Made by a program: the position numbers and the translations under genes. A stretch of DNA of 64,000 nt from Saprospiraceae bacterium (lineage in GTDB: Bacteria > Bacteroidota > Bacteroidia > Chitinophagales > Saprospiraceae). Positions 39,643 to 48,907 of this stretch are shown here, in pieces. The notes beneath the pieces were generated by a model. The model searched no databases, had not been told where the DNA came from, and worked only from the letters and a program-made list of their open reading frames with translations. Within the stretch, counting starts at the first letter, position 1; each line of letters opens with the position of its first letter. The stretch is from positions 1 through 64,000 of the forward strand of contig JADKGF010000023.1 in assembly GCA_016717105.1 (NCBI GenBank), written 5' to 3'.

Positions 39643-42396
39643 ATGGCATCATATAAACATATCTTTCTAGAGGGAAATTTAAACAGTGAAAAATACAAAG
39701 TAAAACCCGCAGGAGGTGGATCTAAATTTCTTATACCTGCTCGTGATAGGGTAGTTCAAAGTCAAAAACTTTTAAATCAGTTTGCAGAAATTTGGCAACA
39801 AAAAGAACAACTGCAAAAACAACGCAGTGCCGAGAAAATCGCCACAAGAGATGGAACATATATTCAGTTTACAAGTACAGCAGACCACGATTTGATTACT
39901 AAAAGTTTAGAAGATTTTAGAAAAGGTATTCGGTTGCTAAACATCAAAGAAATTCCGATAGGAGAAAATCAAACGCAAGTAAGAGCAACTGTTTACGTTC
40001 CCAATGGAAAAGAAGGTTTGTTTATTAGCAAAATCAATTCTTATTGCACTAAAAAATAACACTGCTATTATTTTCAAAAATCAGTTAGACCATAATCTGG
40101 TTAATGAGACAATTAATCAACTTGGGAATAGTATCAGCGTAAAAGTGTAAAAGATGTTGTGGTTGATGGTGTAACAAAAACTAAAGCAAATATCCAGTTA
40201 CCAGTTGAACAAGAAGATTATTTTATTAGTGAAATTTCCAAACTTTTCCCAAACACGGAAATAAAAATTACGCCTGCTAATTCTGATTTGGTTAATAGTA
40301 TTGAAGACGTTAGTCTAGCTTTTTTGGAAGGTTTGTGGACAGATAATCCACAACTACTTCCAACAGATGCTGTCAAATGGTGCGAAGCGTGGCTGAATGT
40401 AAACACAAAAGAAAATCAGGAACAAATACAAATTGCACAATTTCTTAAAACTCTTGAAAGCATTGGAATTGAAGCCAAACAAAACAAAGATCAAATACAA
40501 GTTGTAATTTTTCCTGAAAGAGCTGTTTTATTGATCAATGCTAACCGTGAACAGTTAATTGAATTGATGCTGCAAAGTGATTTATTGGCAGAATTTCGTG
40601 CAGGGCAAGAACCAGCAGGTTTTTGGATAAACGAAAGCAAGATTGAGCAGCAAAATTGGGTTAATAATTTACTAGAAAGAATTGAACTTGTTGAAAGCAA
40701 TATTAAGGTGTGTTTATTGGATAGTGGTGTAAATAACAACCATCAATTATTACAACCTTTAATTGATGATGCAAACACACTCACCGTTGATAATGCTTGG
40801 GGAACAAACGACCATGCCGACGGTGGAGGACACGGAACATTAATGGCAGGGCTTGCAGCTTATGGGCAAATGGAACAGCTACTTGTTTCGCAAAGCATAG
40901 TAAGTCTTACTCATAAATTGTGCTCAGTTAAAGTTTTGCCTCGACCAAATCATGAAAGAACCAAAGAAGAACACTGGGGTCCAATAACAAATCAAGCGAT
41001 TTCAAGGGCAGAAATTGAGAATGGAAATCATACATTGATTTATTGTTTATCTATTACTGCAATTCGAGGAACCGATAAGGGACGACCATCTTCTTGGTCT
41101 GGTGAGATTGACAATTTGGCATATAACGATGGAGAAAATCAAAGATTAATAGTTATTTCCGCTGGGAATATAACAAATAATGAGCATTTAATGTTAATAG
41201 ATTTAATGGATTATCCTACTATAAACTATGAAACTTCGATTCAAAATCCAGCACAGTCTTGGAATGCGCTTGTTGCAGGTGGCTATACAAAAAAAAGTCA
41301 GATTAAAAATGGTATTGGCAATTATCAAGATTATAAACTTCTTGCACAAGAAGGTGAACTATCTCCGCATAGCACAACTTCTAATTTTTGGGAGAAAAAG
41401 TGGCCAATTAAACCTGATATAGTTTTTGAAGGAGGTAACATGTTAGTTGCTCCGGATGGTAAAAACGTTACAAATCACGATGATTTAGATTTATTATCCA
41501 CCGCAGCCAATTTTAACCAAAAACCATTTGAAACGATAAACGCAACAAGCGCTGCGGCTGCACAAGCATCTTGGTTTGCTGCAAAAATTGCTTATGAATA
41601 TCCCAATGCTTGGGCAGAAACTATAAGGGGTTTGATAGTTCATTCCGCTAATTGGAATGAAGCAATGTTTAAACAGTTAAATGTGCGAAAAACAAAAAAA
41701 GGAGACTATATTAATCTATTAAGAACATTCGGTTACGGAGTGCCCGATTTAGACCGTGCTTTGTATAGTCAGGAAAGTGCCTTGACCTACATTGCACAAG
41801 AAACTATTCAGCCGTTTAATTTCAAAATTAAGGAAGGTAAAATAACGAGTGAGGGAGAAACCAATGAAATACACTTTTTCAATTTACCCTGGGCAAGCGA
41901 ATTGCTTCTGCAAATGGGTGAAATACCCGTGAAATTTAAAATTACACTATCTTATTTCATTGAACCAGGTGCAGGTGAAATCGGATGGAAAGACAAATAT
42001 CGTTATCAGTCACATGGTTTACGTTTTGAGGTCAATAATGTAGATGAAAGTGAAGAAGTTTTCAGGAAAAGAATAAACATTGCGGCAAGAGATGAAGATG
42101 AAGATTTCAAAGGAAATTCAGGTGCTGAACGTTGGAAAGTTGGAAAAGATAATCGCAGTAATGGTTCAATACATTCAGATTATATGGAAATGACAGCAGC
42201 AGAACTTTCTAAATGCAATCACATTGCAGTTTATCCTGTTATTGGTTGGTGGCGTGAACGCAACCATTTAAGAAAAGTAGAACTACAAACACGTTATTCA
42301 TTGATTATTTCGCTTGAAACTCCTGCACAGGATGTAGAACTCTACACAACAGTTAAAAATATGATTGAAGTGCCTGTTGAGATAACTATTAAATAA
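39643..42396 (+). CDS. S8 subtilisin-like peptidase of the ATPase cassette (frameshifted)
   Basis: This is one gene of about 917 residues. The N-terminal part (MASYKHIFLEGNLNSEKYKV) stops at 40059, but the frame continues if one A is dropped from the 6-A run near 40053 (TKNNTAIIFKNQLDHNLVNE). A second indel near 40137 returns to the original frame. The S8 domain has Asp in VCLLDSGVNNNH, His in GGGHGTLMAGLAAY, the oxyanion Asn region VISAGNI, and Ser in NATSAAAAQASW. No signal peptide or membrane helix is visible, so it acts in the cytoplasm, unusual for subtilases. A beta-rich C-terminal domain (about 720-917) has no name I can give. Confidence 0.88.
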
Positions 42397-42740
42397 TAAT
42401 TATATCTATTTTCCTAATTTATAAATTACATACTTAAATGGGAACGTTTCTTTCATAAGTTTGTATTTAATATCAATTTCGAAATTTCAGATTTGTAAAA
42501 AGAATACGTTGCTCTTTCCAACGAATTAGGTGGTAAAATAGAAATACTCCTGCAGACGCAAGTCATGCTAAAGCTTAATAAATATGCAACTTGTGCCTTT
42601 ACTACTTCTGCAGCCATTAATAACTAAACACATAAGCTTCTAGGTCCACGATAATCGAAGTTTGCAACTTCGATCCTATATTTTACCAAAGTTTCTATAT
42701 GTAATCCTGTCAACTCTATTTCAAATTAAAACTACCTAAC
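42397..42740. other. Intergenic region with REP-like remnants
   Basis: This 344-bp gap between the peptidase gene and the convergent fur gene has no ORF I support. It contains the REP-like palindrome at 42654-42674 and a 13-base string (TGCAACTTGTGCC, 42585-42597) identical to one arm and loop edge of the element at 599-624. Confidence 0.5.
42654..42674. repeat. REP-like perfect palindrome
   Basis: ATCGAAGTT and AACTTCGAT form a perfect 9-bp stem around TGC. The core AAGTTTGCAACTT matches the core of the palindrome at 599-624 except for one T. Confidence 0.55.
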
Positions 42741-43217
42741 TCACGCCTTCCTATGCTCACATACTACCTTATTGCATTTGCCGTATAGGTTTAGTGAGTG
42801 GTGCGTCACTTCGAATTCCAATATATCGCCCATCATGGCTTTTATTTGTTGGATACGTGGATCACAAAACTCAAGGACTTCACTACATTCGAGGCAGATT
42901 AGATGGTCGTGCTGCTTGAATCCGTATGATTTTTCGTATTGAGCGAGATTTTTACCGAATTGGTGTTTGGTGATGAGATCGCAGCTGACTAGGAGTTCCA
43001 AGGTATTGTACACAGTAGCTCGGCTCACACGATAGTTTTGATTTTTCATGTGGATATACAGCGCCTCGGCATCAAAATGATCGGTTCGGCGATAAATTTC
43101 TTCTAGGATTGCGTATCTCTCAGGAGTTTTGCGCAAAGCAAATTTTTCGAGATGAGTAGAAAAGATGGTTTTTACTTCTGAAACTATTTCTTCCAACTTG
43201 TCTGGTGAACTGGTCAT
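42741..43217 (-). CDS. Fur-family metal-responsive repressor (second copy)
   Basis: This 158-residue protein has a winged helix (LRKTPERYAILEEIYRRTDH; RVSRATVYNTLELLVSCDL) and the Fur metal/dimerisation domain (HDHLICLECSEVLEFCD). It lacks the His-rich loop of the first Fur-family protein at 10328-10747. It is closer to classic Fur or PerR. It lies 10 bp downstream of relA/spoT on the same strand, so the two are probably cotranscribed, linking metal or oxidative regulation to the stringent response gene. Confidence 0.93.
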   Translation of the reverse strand: MTSSPDKLEEIVSEVKTIFSTHLEKFALRKTPERYAILEEIYRRTDHFDAEALYIHMKNQNYRVSRATVYNTLELLVSCDLITKHQFGKNLAQYEKSYGFKQHDHLICLECSEVLEFCDPRIQQIKAMMGDILEFEVTHHSLNLYGKCNKVVCEHRKA

Positions 43218-43227
43218 ATTTGCTTTT

Positions 43228-45468
43228 TCAATTTACGATTCTGTCTGTTCTTATTACCGAAGAAATGCCAGGAAGCCTCTCCAATGACTGTACAACGAGA
43301 TTGAGCTGGTCTTTGTTCAATACCACGATACCTATTCTACCTTCAAAAAATCCTTCTCTACCTTCGATACTAAATGATTTTATATTGATTCCCAGTTTGT
43401 TGGAAAGTTCATTTGTAAGCATTTGTATGACGCCTGGCCCTGAATCAACACCTGTGACTAATAATTCTACTACAAAATTATTACTGACGCTGCCTTCCCA
43501 ATCAGCCTTCAAAACTCTATATCCATAATTGGCCAAAATATGGGTAGCATTTGAGCACGATGTTCGATGGATTTTTAACCCTTCTTTTGTTGTCAAATAG
43601 GCAAATATTTCATCTCCTTGCACCGGATTGCAACATGTTGCGAGCGAAAATTGATACATATCTGCAGGCTCACCATTTACAAGAATATTGGAGCGATTTG
43701 CTTTCGCTGGGCGCTGGATTTTCTTTAATTCTTCATCGATTGGTGCGATTTTAACTTCTTCATCTTCATCTTTTTTAAATACGATCTTGCCGTTTTCAAT
43801 CGTATAATTTTTGATATCACTTATTCTGACATCTTCTTGTGTCAATGCATAATAAAAGTCAACCCTATTGCGAAAGCCCAATTGTTTTGCGATGATATCC
43901 ACATTTTCTTCAAAATCCAATTTAAGATTTTTAAGTTTTCGCTCTAAGGCTTCCTTGCCGTACTCTCCGATTTTACGCCGTTCTTCCTTCATTGCAGATC
44001 GTATTTTTGATCTTGCTTTGCCTGTAACGACCATTTTCAACCAATCTTCGTTAGGTTTTTGGTTTTTATTGGTGATGACTTGTACTTGGTCTCCGTTATT
44101 GAGCTTATAACCCATCGGGACCAATTTGTTATTTACCTTAATAGCCGCTGCATGATATCCGACATCGGTATGTATTTCGAAGGCAAAATCCAAGGCTGTT
44201 GCACCTTTAGGTACGATACGCATATCGCCTTTTGGTGTGTAAACATACACTTCTTCACTAAAAAGGTTGGTTTTAAAATCATTGACAAAATCCATGGCAT
44301 TGGCATGTTTCGCCTCCAAGATCTCTCTGATATTGTCCAACCAATTGTCATAAACATTTTCTTGTTTTTTGATACCCTTATATTTCCAATGGGCTGCAAA
44401 TCCTTTTTCGGCAATTTCGTCCATTCTATCCGTACGAATCTGTACTTCGACGTATCTTCCTTTTGGACCAACTACGGTCGTATGCAAGGATTCATAACCA
44501 TTTCCTTTTGGTGTGGTGACCCAATCTTTAAGCCTTTCGGGAATAGGTTTGTACACATCTGTGATGATGGAATATATTTGCCAACAATAACTTTTTTCTT
44601 TTTCTATCGGTACATCTATGATAATTCTTACCGCAAAAATGTCGAATATCTCCTCAAAGGTTACATTGTTGTTTTTTATTTTGCTGTAAATAGAAGATAT
44701 GGCCTTGCTACGACCCAATACCCTAAACGGCGCACCCAAGTGCTGTAATTCTTCCTTCAAAGGTTTAATAAACTCCGCAATATATTCATTCCTAGCCTGA
44801 TCCGAATCACTCAGTTTATGGCTGATCTCTTGATACATTTCAGGATCTGTGATTTTTAGACATATGTCTTGAAACTCGGTCTTGATGTTATATAGACCTA
44901 ATCTGTGGGCCAAAGGTGTATAAATATATTCGGTTTCAGCCGCGATCTTCAGTTGTTTATGCTTGGGTTGTGCATCGATTGTCCTTAGATTGTGCAATCG
45001 GTCAGCCATTTTAATCAAAACTACTCTAACATCAACTACAAGTGTACTGAGTACTTTTTTGAAATTTTCAGCCTGTGGACTCTCTACATCATCCGTATTG
45101 TAAGTACCATCTAGCTTTGTAAGTCCATCTACGATTACAGAAACTTTAGGTCCAAATGTTTCGGTTATTTCTTGAAGTGTCACTGGTGTATCTTCTACCA
45201 CATCATGTAACAAAGCGCATACCACAGCAGTAGGCCCGAGACCAATTTCTTCAAAACAGATTCTCGCTACCTCAATTGGATGAAAAATATAGGGCTCACC
45301 TGATTTTCTTCTTTGGTACTTATGGGCATCAACAGCCATATCAAATGCTTTTTCGACCAAAATCCGATCCTCGTCTTGAAGACTTTGCTCCATTAATTTC
45401 AGCAACACATCAAATTTGGCTCTGACTTGCTTTAGTTCATCTTCGTTTATCGCAACACCTACAGGCAT
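43228..45468 (-). CDS. relA: Bifunctional (p)ppGpp synthetase/hydrolase
   Basis: This 746-residue RelA/SpoT homologue makes and degrades (p)ppGpp. The hydrolase HD domain is complete (YIFHPIEVARICFEEIGLGP; ALLHDVVEDTPVT; KMADRLHNLRTI). The synthetase region contains TPKGNGYESLHTTVVGPKGR and VEVQIRTDRMDEIAEKGFAA. A TGS domain (VYTPKGDMRIVPKGATALDF), a Cys-containing helical region and a C-terminal ACT domain follow, so the length and order are canonical. It is expressed from a TATATTTG promoter just upstream and shares a transcript with fur. Confidence 0.97.
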   Translation of the reverse strand: MPVGVAINEDELKQVRAKFDVLLKLMEQSLQDEDRILVEKAFDMAVDAHKYQRRKSGEPYIFHPIEVARICFEEIGLGPTAVVCALLHDVVEDTPVTLQEITETFGPKVSVIVDGLTKLDGTYNTDDVESPQAENFKKVLSTLVVDVRVVLIKMADRLHNLRTIDAQPKHKQLKIAAETEYIYTPLAHRLGLYNIKTEFQDICLKITDPEMYQEISHKLSDSDQARNEYIAEFIKPLKEELQHLGAPFRVLGRSKAISSIYSKIKNNNVTFEEIFDIFAVRIIIDVPIEKEKSYCWQIYSIITDVYKPIPERLKDWVTTPKGNGYESLHTTVVGPKGRYVEVQIRTDRMDEIAEKGFAAHWKYKGIKKQENVYDNWLDNIREILEAKHANAMDFVNDFKTNLFSEEVYVYTPKGDMRIVPKGATALDFAFEIHTDVGYHAAAIKVNNKLVPMGYKLNNGDQVQVITNKNQKPNEDWLKMVVTGKARSKIRSAMKEERRKIGEYGKEALERKLKNLKLDFEENVDIIAKQLGFRNRVDFYYALTQEDVRISDIKNYTIENGKIVFKKDEDEEVKIAPIDEELKKIQRPAKANRSNILVNGEPADMYQFSLATCCNPVQGDEIFAYLTTKEGLKIHRTSCSNATHILANYGYRVLKADWEGSVSNNFVVELLVTGVDSGPGVIQMLTNELSNKLGINIKSFSIEGREGFFEGRIGIVVLNKDQLNLVVQSLERLPGISSVIRTDRIVN

Positions 45469-45771
45469 ATTTCTTATGAGTTCATTTGTATCAAAGATGA
45501 CAAATATAGCGGAATTTTGAAATTTTTAAATAAATTTAGGGTAAATTTCTCAGTTCTAAGAAGTTTTCAAACAAATTGCGTTCTTATTTAGCTTTTATTC
45601 AGCCCCTACAACATTGGTATACATAATTTTTATCTTAATGCCACCTGATATATATTTTTCCATTCGTAATTTAATAACAATAGATTATTTCAAACATGAT
45701 TATATCAAATCAACGACCAACACTCGCTCTATGTCGAATGGAATAAAGTTTTATGATCTTTTTCGCCTATC
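45469..45771. other. Intergenic region upstream of relA
   Basis: This 303-bp AT-rich gap contains the relA promoter element. I see no ORF or structured RNA in the rest. Confidence 0.5.
45501..45508 (-). promoter_or_regulatory. -7 promoter element (TATATTTG) for relA
   Basis: The minus strand reads TATATTTG, 33 bp upstream of the relA ATG at 45468. Confidence 0.5.
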
Positions 45772-45984
45772 TTAAAGGGCTTCCTGACTTTCGATAATTT
45801 CAAGGGCTGCTTCTACATCTGACTCATGCACCTTGATTTCGATATTGTCTTCAGTTGGAATGACATTATTTATTTCATCAAATCTAAAGATTTTTATCCC
45901 TGCATTTGATAGTGCCGCAATCATTATCTCGCCCATGATGTGGTCATGGTAAGTGCGTATGGTAACATAATTTTCTGTTTGCAT
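45772..45984 (-). CDS. DUF2007-like small protein
   Basis: The start is placed at the ATG at 45984 (MQTENYVTIRTYHD), giving 70 residues; the longer frame to 46026 begins with sequence unlike the family. The pattern YVTIRTY, a helix, AALSNAGIKIFRFDE and a final VEAALEIIES helix matches the small putative signal-transducing DUF2007 family, whose members often bind a ligand between subunits. The function is unknown. Confidence 0.7.
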   Translation of the reverse strand: MQTENYVTIRTYHDHIMGEIMIAALSNAGIKIFRFDEINNVIPTEDNIEIKVHESDVEAALEIIESQEAL

Positions 45985-46096
45985 ACTGATGTATTTTGTA
46001 TGTCTATAACAAACAAAATCGTGCAATAAGTTCCAAAAAAAGTAAAATTATCCAATAATAAAAAAAATAGTAACTTTATGTCCTAAAGTGTTCAAG

Positions 46097-47791
46097 ATGT
46101 CACTGTTTTCAGTTTTTAATATGTCAGATAGGTTTGCTGAGGTGATCAAGAGATTTCCCGTAGTAATGATATTTGCGGTCTTGACTACCATCAGTTTACT
46201 ATTTATCGACACCTATGAAGATAATTTTCTTCGATGGTCATTGATTGGCTATATTGGGTTTTTGGTTATGCTCGATTGGGCTATCTTCAAAGAGGCTTTC
46301 CAATTGTCTTCTCATAAATATTGGGTAGGCGTAGGCATTTTATCAATATTGCTTTTTGTATATTATTATTTTATACCTGCGTCTTTTCAAGAAGAAATAT
46401 CTTGTTTCTGGTATTTTACCATCGGATTAAATGTAGTCTTGCATTTCATGTGTGCGGTAATTCCTTTTTTCAAAAATTATACCCAAAAAGCATTTGTGAA
46501 TTACAACATACAAGTATTTCTTTCTTGGATAAAGTCGGCGTTTTATGCCTTGGTAACATATTTAGCCTTGTGCCTTGCATTGGTTGCTATGGATCAACTC
46601 TTCGATATAAATATTCCTTCAATTCATTATTTAAGACTGTTTATTGTAATGACAGGAATTTTTCAAGTTGCGTTTTTTCTATCAGATTTCCCAGACGAAT
46701 ATTATCGCTTAAAATTTACAGCGTCACCTATATTTCGAGTATTTACGAGCTACATAGCAATACCAGTTACTTTGATTTATGGCTTAATACTTTTAGCATA
46801 CATAGTTCGTATCTTTTTGGGTTATGAAATGGTGGAATGGGTATTTGTTTTATGTATTTGGTATTTTGTTATCGGGATTTTGACGTGGTTATTTTCATTA
46901 TATTTTGAAAATCTAGACGATAATCCATGGATGGTGTGGTTTCGAAAATGGTTTTTTATCCTTTCTGTTCCAATATTATTATTGCTTTTAATTGCCTTGT
47001 TTCGACATATTTCTGACAAAGGCATACTGGAAGAGTTCTATATTTCGGCATCAATAGCATCATTTGTTTTATTAATAATCTTGTTAAAATGCTTACCTGT
47101 CAAAAGTGATTTACGTGCTTTTCCATTATTTTTAATTTTGATTACCGTAATTACTTTTTGGTCAGGACCAATTTCGATTTGCAATCTTCCGATCACCAAC
47201 CAAAAGCATCGACTTATCAATATGATGTCGGAGGCAGGGATGATAAAGGATGGAAATTTGGTATCAGATTCTATTCGAATAAAAGCTGATGACGAACCTG
47301 ATTTTTCAAGAATGGTTTACTTTTTATCTTCACGTGGCGCTTTGGATTTTGTAAAGACGATGGATAAAAACCATCTTTTAAATGAAAACGATCTGGCAAA
47401 TTCTTTGATGCAGCGGGTGAATGGATCACAAGGAATGGAATCTGAAAAAATATTATCTTTCTATAAAAGCAAACATCCTGCGTTGGATATCAATGACTAT
47501 CAACAAATGCTTCATATTCATCAAACTGGTGAAGTAGGGCTTTCTGATTCTTATGGACTGAGAGATAGAAATATTTTGGTAATTCGTGTAGATAAGAAGC
47601 TGGTGTACGAAGGTGATATTGCAAAAATATTATGGGACCAAAGCCAAAAAGACGCAGAAAACTTGGATTTTGAATTAGAAAATGATGATTATTTATTCAA
47701 AGTTGTTGTAAACAGTGCCAGTGGATCTTTTAGTAATTCGTCAGCAAGATTAGACGACTTTACTGGTTTTATATTAGTAAAGAAAAAATAA
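46097..47791 (+). CDS. DUF4153-type polytopic membrane protein
   Basis: The ATG at 46097 is preferred over a GTG at 46088. The product is about 564 residues with roughly twelve hydrophobic helices in the first 370 residues (FPVVMIFAVLTTISLLFIDT; WIFVLC-type segments) and a soluble C-terminal domain of about 190 residues that includes SSRGALDFVKTMD. The layout and the FFLSDFPDEYYRLKFTASPI stretch fit DUF4153, an uncharacterised Bacteroidota membrane family. It ends in a hairpin shared with the convergent paa operon. Confidence 0.75.
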   Translation: MSLFSVFNMSDRFAEVIKRFPVVMIFAVLTTISLLFIDTYEDNFLRWSLIGYIGFLVMLDWAIFKEAFQLSSHKYWVGVGILSILLFVYYYFIPASFQEEISCFWYFTIGLNVVLHFMCAVIPFFKNYTQKAFVNYNIQVFLSWIKSAFYALVTYLALCLALVAMDQLFDINIPSIHYLRLFIVMTGIFQVAFFLSDFPDEYYRLKFTASPIFRVFTSYIAIPVTLIYGLILLAYIVRIFLGYEMVEWVFVLCIWYFVIGILTWLFSLYFENLDDNPWMVWFRKWFFILSVPILLLLLIALFRHISDKGILEEFYISASIASFVLLIILLKCLPVKSDLRAFPLFLILITVITFWSGPISICNLPITNQKHRLINMMSEAGMIKDGNLVSDSIRIKADDEPDFSRMVYFLSSRGALDFVKTMDKNHLLNENDLANSLMQRVNGSQGMESEKILSFYKSKHPALDINDYQQMLHIHQTGEVGLSDSYGLRDRNILVIRVDKKLVYEGDIAKILWDQSQKDAENLDFELENDDYLFKVVVNSASGSFSNSSARLDDFTGFILVKKK

Positions 47792-47823
47792 TTGCTAAAT
47801 TAGGTCATAACTTAGCAATTATT
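47787..47823 (-). terminator. Terminator of the paa operon, shared by convergent genes
   Basis: AATAATTGCTAA (47787-47798) and TTAGCAATTATT (47812-47823) form a perfect 12-bp stem. On the minus strand it is followed by a T-rich run, so it best terminates the paa operon. It overlaps the stop codon of the plus-strand DUF4153 gene. Confidence 0.8.
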
Positions 47824-47854
47824 GGTTTAGTAGAATAGACTAAATGGTCAATGC

Positions 47855-48601
47855 TTACCAAGTAACGCTTGGATAAGCTCGTTGCATAAATTGCATATCA
47901 GCGATGATGAATCCTAAATGTTCGCTGTGTGCGCCGGTTTTCCCACCATATTTATGAAAATATTTTTCTGGCACTTTTAATGTAGATTTTTCGATCACCT
48001 GATGAAATTTTTCAGTGGCACCCATTTTTACGACATCAGAATCAGGGCCAATACCCGCATCGAAGCTATACTGCTCGTAATCCACTGGCTTCAGCATTTC
48101 ATCAAAAAATGGTATTAGTTTGTCTAGTGCATCCTGTGCTTTCTGGTGGCTGACTTCGGTACCATCGCCAAGTCTGAGTATCCATTCTGACGAAAAATCT
48201 AGATGGTAACTTACTTCTTTTAGGGTTTTTTTTGCGACAGCAGCAAGTCGTGCCTCATTGCTTTTGGTTAATTCTTCAACAAAATAGTAATGCCAACAAT
48301 CAAACATAAATTGGCGCATCATGGTTTCTGCCCAGTCTCCATTTGGTTGCTCTACTAGGAGTACATTTTTGAAGGCACGTACATCGCGAAGCATTGGATA
48401 ATCGTCTTCTTGTTTACCTTCATTTTCAGCAAGATATTGGTATAAATTTCTTGCTTCACCTATCAGGTCAAGTGCAATATTCGTCAATGCAATGTCTTGT
48501 TCTAAAACAGGCCCATGGCCACACCATTCGCCAAGTCTCTGACCCAAGATCATAGAATTATCAGCCCACATGAGCATAAAATCTTTAATTTCTTTTTGCA
48601 T
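47855..48601 (-). CDS. paaC: Phenylacetyl-CoA epoxidase subunit C
   Basis: This 248-residue ferritin-like protein is the structural partner of PaaA in the ring-1,2-epoxidase of phenylacetyl-CoA catabolism. It shows DNSMILGQRLGEWCGHGP, ALTNIALDLIGEARNLYQYL and the SYHLDFSSEWILRLGDGT segment near the middle. It is 2 bp downstream of paaB. It is the last gene of the operon in this window, and a strong hairpin follows; no paaD follows it. Confidence 0.97.
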   Translation of the reverse strand: MQKEIKDFMLMWADNSMILGQRLGEWCGHGPVLEQDIALTNIALDLIGEARNLYQYLAENEGKQEDDYPMLRDVRAFKNVLLVEQPNGDWAETMMRQFMFDCWHYYFVEELTKSNEARLAAVAKKTLKEVSYHLDFSSEWILRLGDGTEVSHQKAQDALDKLIPFFDEMLKPVDYEQYSFDAGIGPDSDVVKMGATEKFHQVIEKSTLKVPEKYFHKYGGKTGAHSEHLGFIIADMQFMQRAYPSVTW

Positions 48602-48603
48602 GA

Positions 48604-48885
48604 TTACATATGTTTTAATGCGTCAGGCAGAACATAAAAAGTAGGATGTCGGTAAATTTTGTCGGATGCAGGATCAAAAAGTGCTTCATTTTCATCTGGA
48701 TTGGAAGCAGTAATATTTTTGGCTTCCGCAACCCAAATACTAACACCTTCATTTCTTCGGGTATAAACATCGCGCGCATTTTGTATTGCCATTTGTGCAT
48801 CAGCGGCGTGCAAACTACCTACATGTTTGTGGTTGAGTCCGTTTTTAGAACGGATAAAAATTTCAAAAAGTGGCCAATCTTTCAT
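48604..48885 (-). CDS. paaB: Phenylacetyl-CoA epoxidase subunit B
   Basis: This 93-residue protein matches PaaB: WPLFEIFIRSKNGLNHKHVG, ALNARDVYTRR-type helix (AQMAIQNARDVYTRRNEG), SIWVAEA and the C-terminal KIYRHPTFYVLP. PaaB bridges PaaAC heterodimers in the complex. It lies 22 bp downstream of an inserted subtilase gene rather than directly after paaA as usual. Confidence 0.96.
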   Translation of the reverse strand: MKDWPLFEIFIRSKNGLNHKHVGSLHAADAQMAIQNARDVYTRRNEGVSIWVAEAKNITASNPDENEALFDPASDKIYRHPTFYVLPDALKHM

Positions 48886-48907
48886 TATATATTCTTTATT
48901 GATAAAA

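Noticed and set aside
40159..40161. GTG at 40159 as the start of an independent S8 peptidase gene
   Set aside because: The frame continues upstream if an indel is allowed, and the upstream part belongs to the same protein family length.
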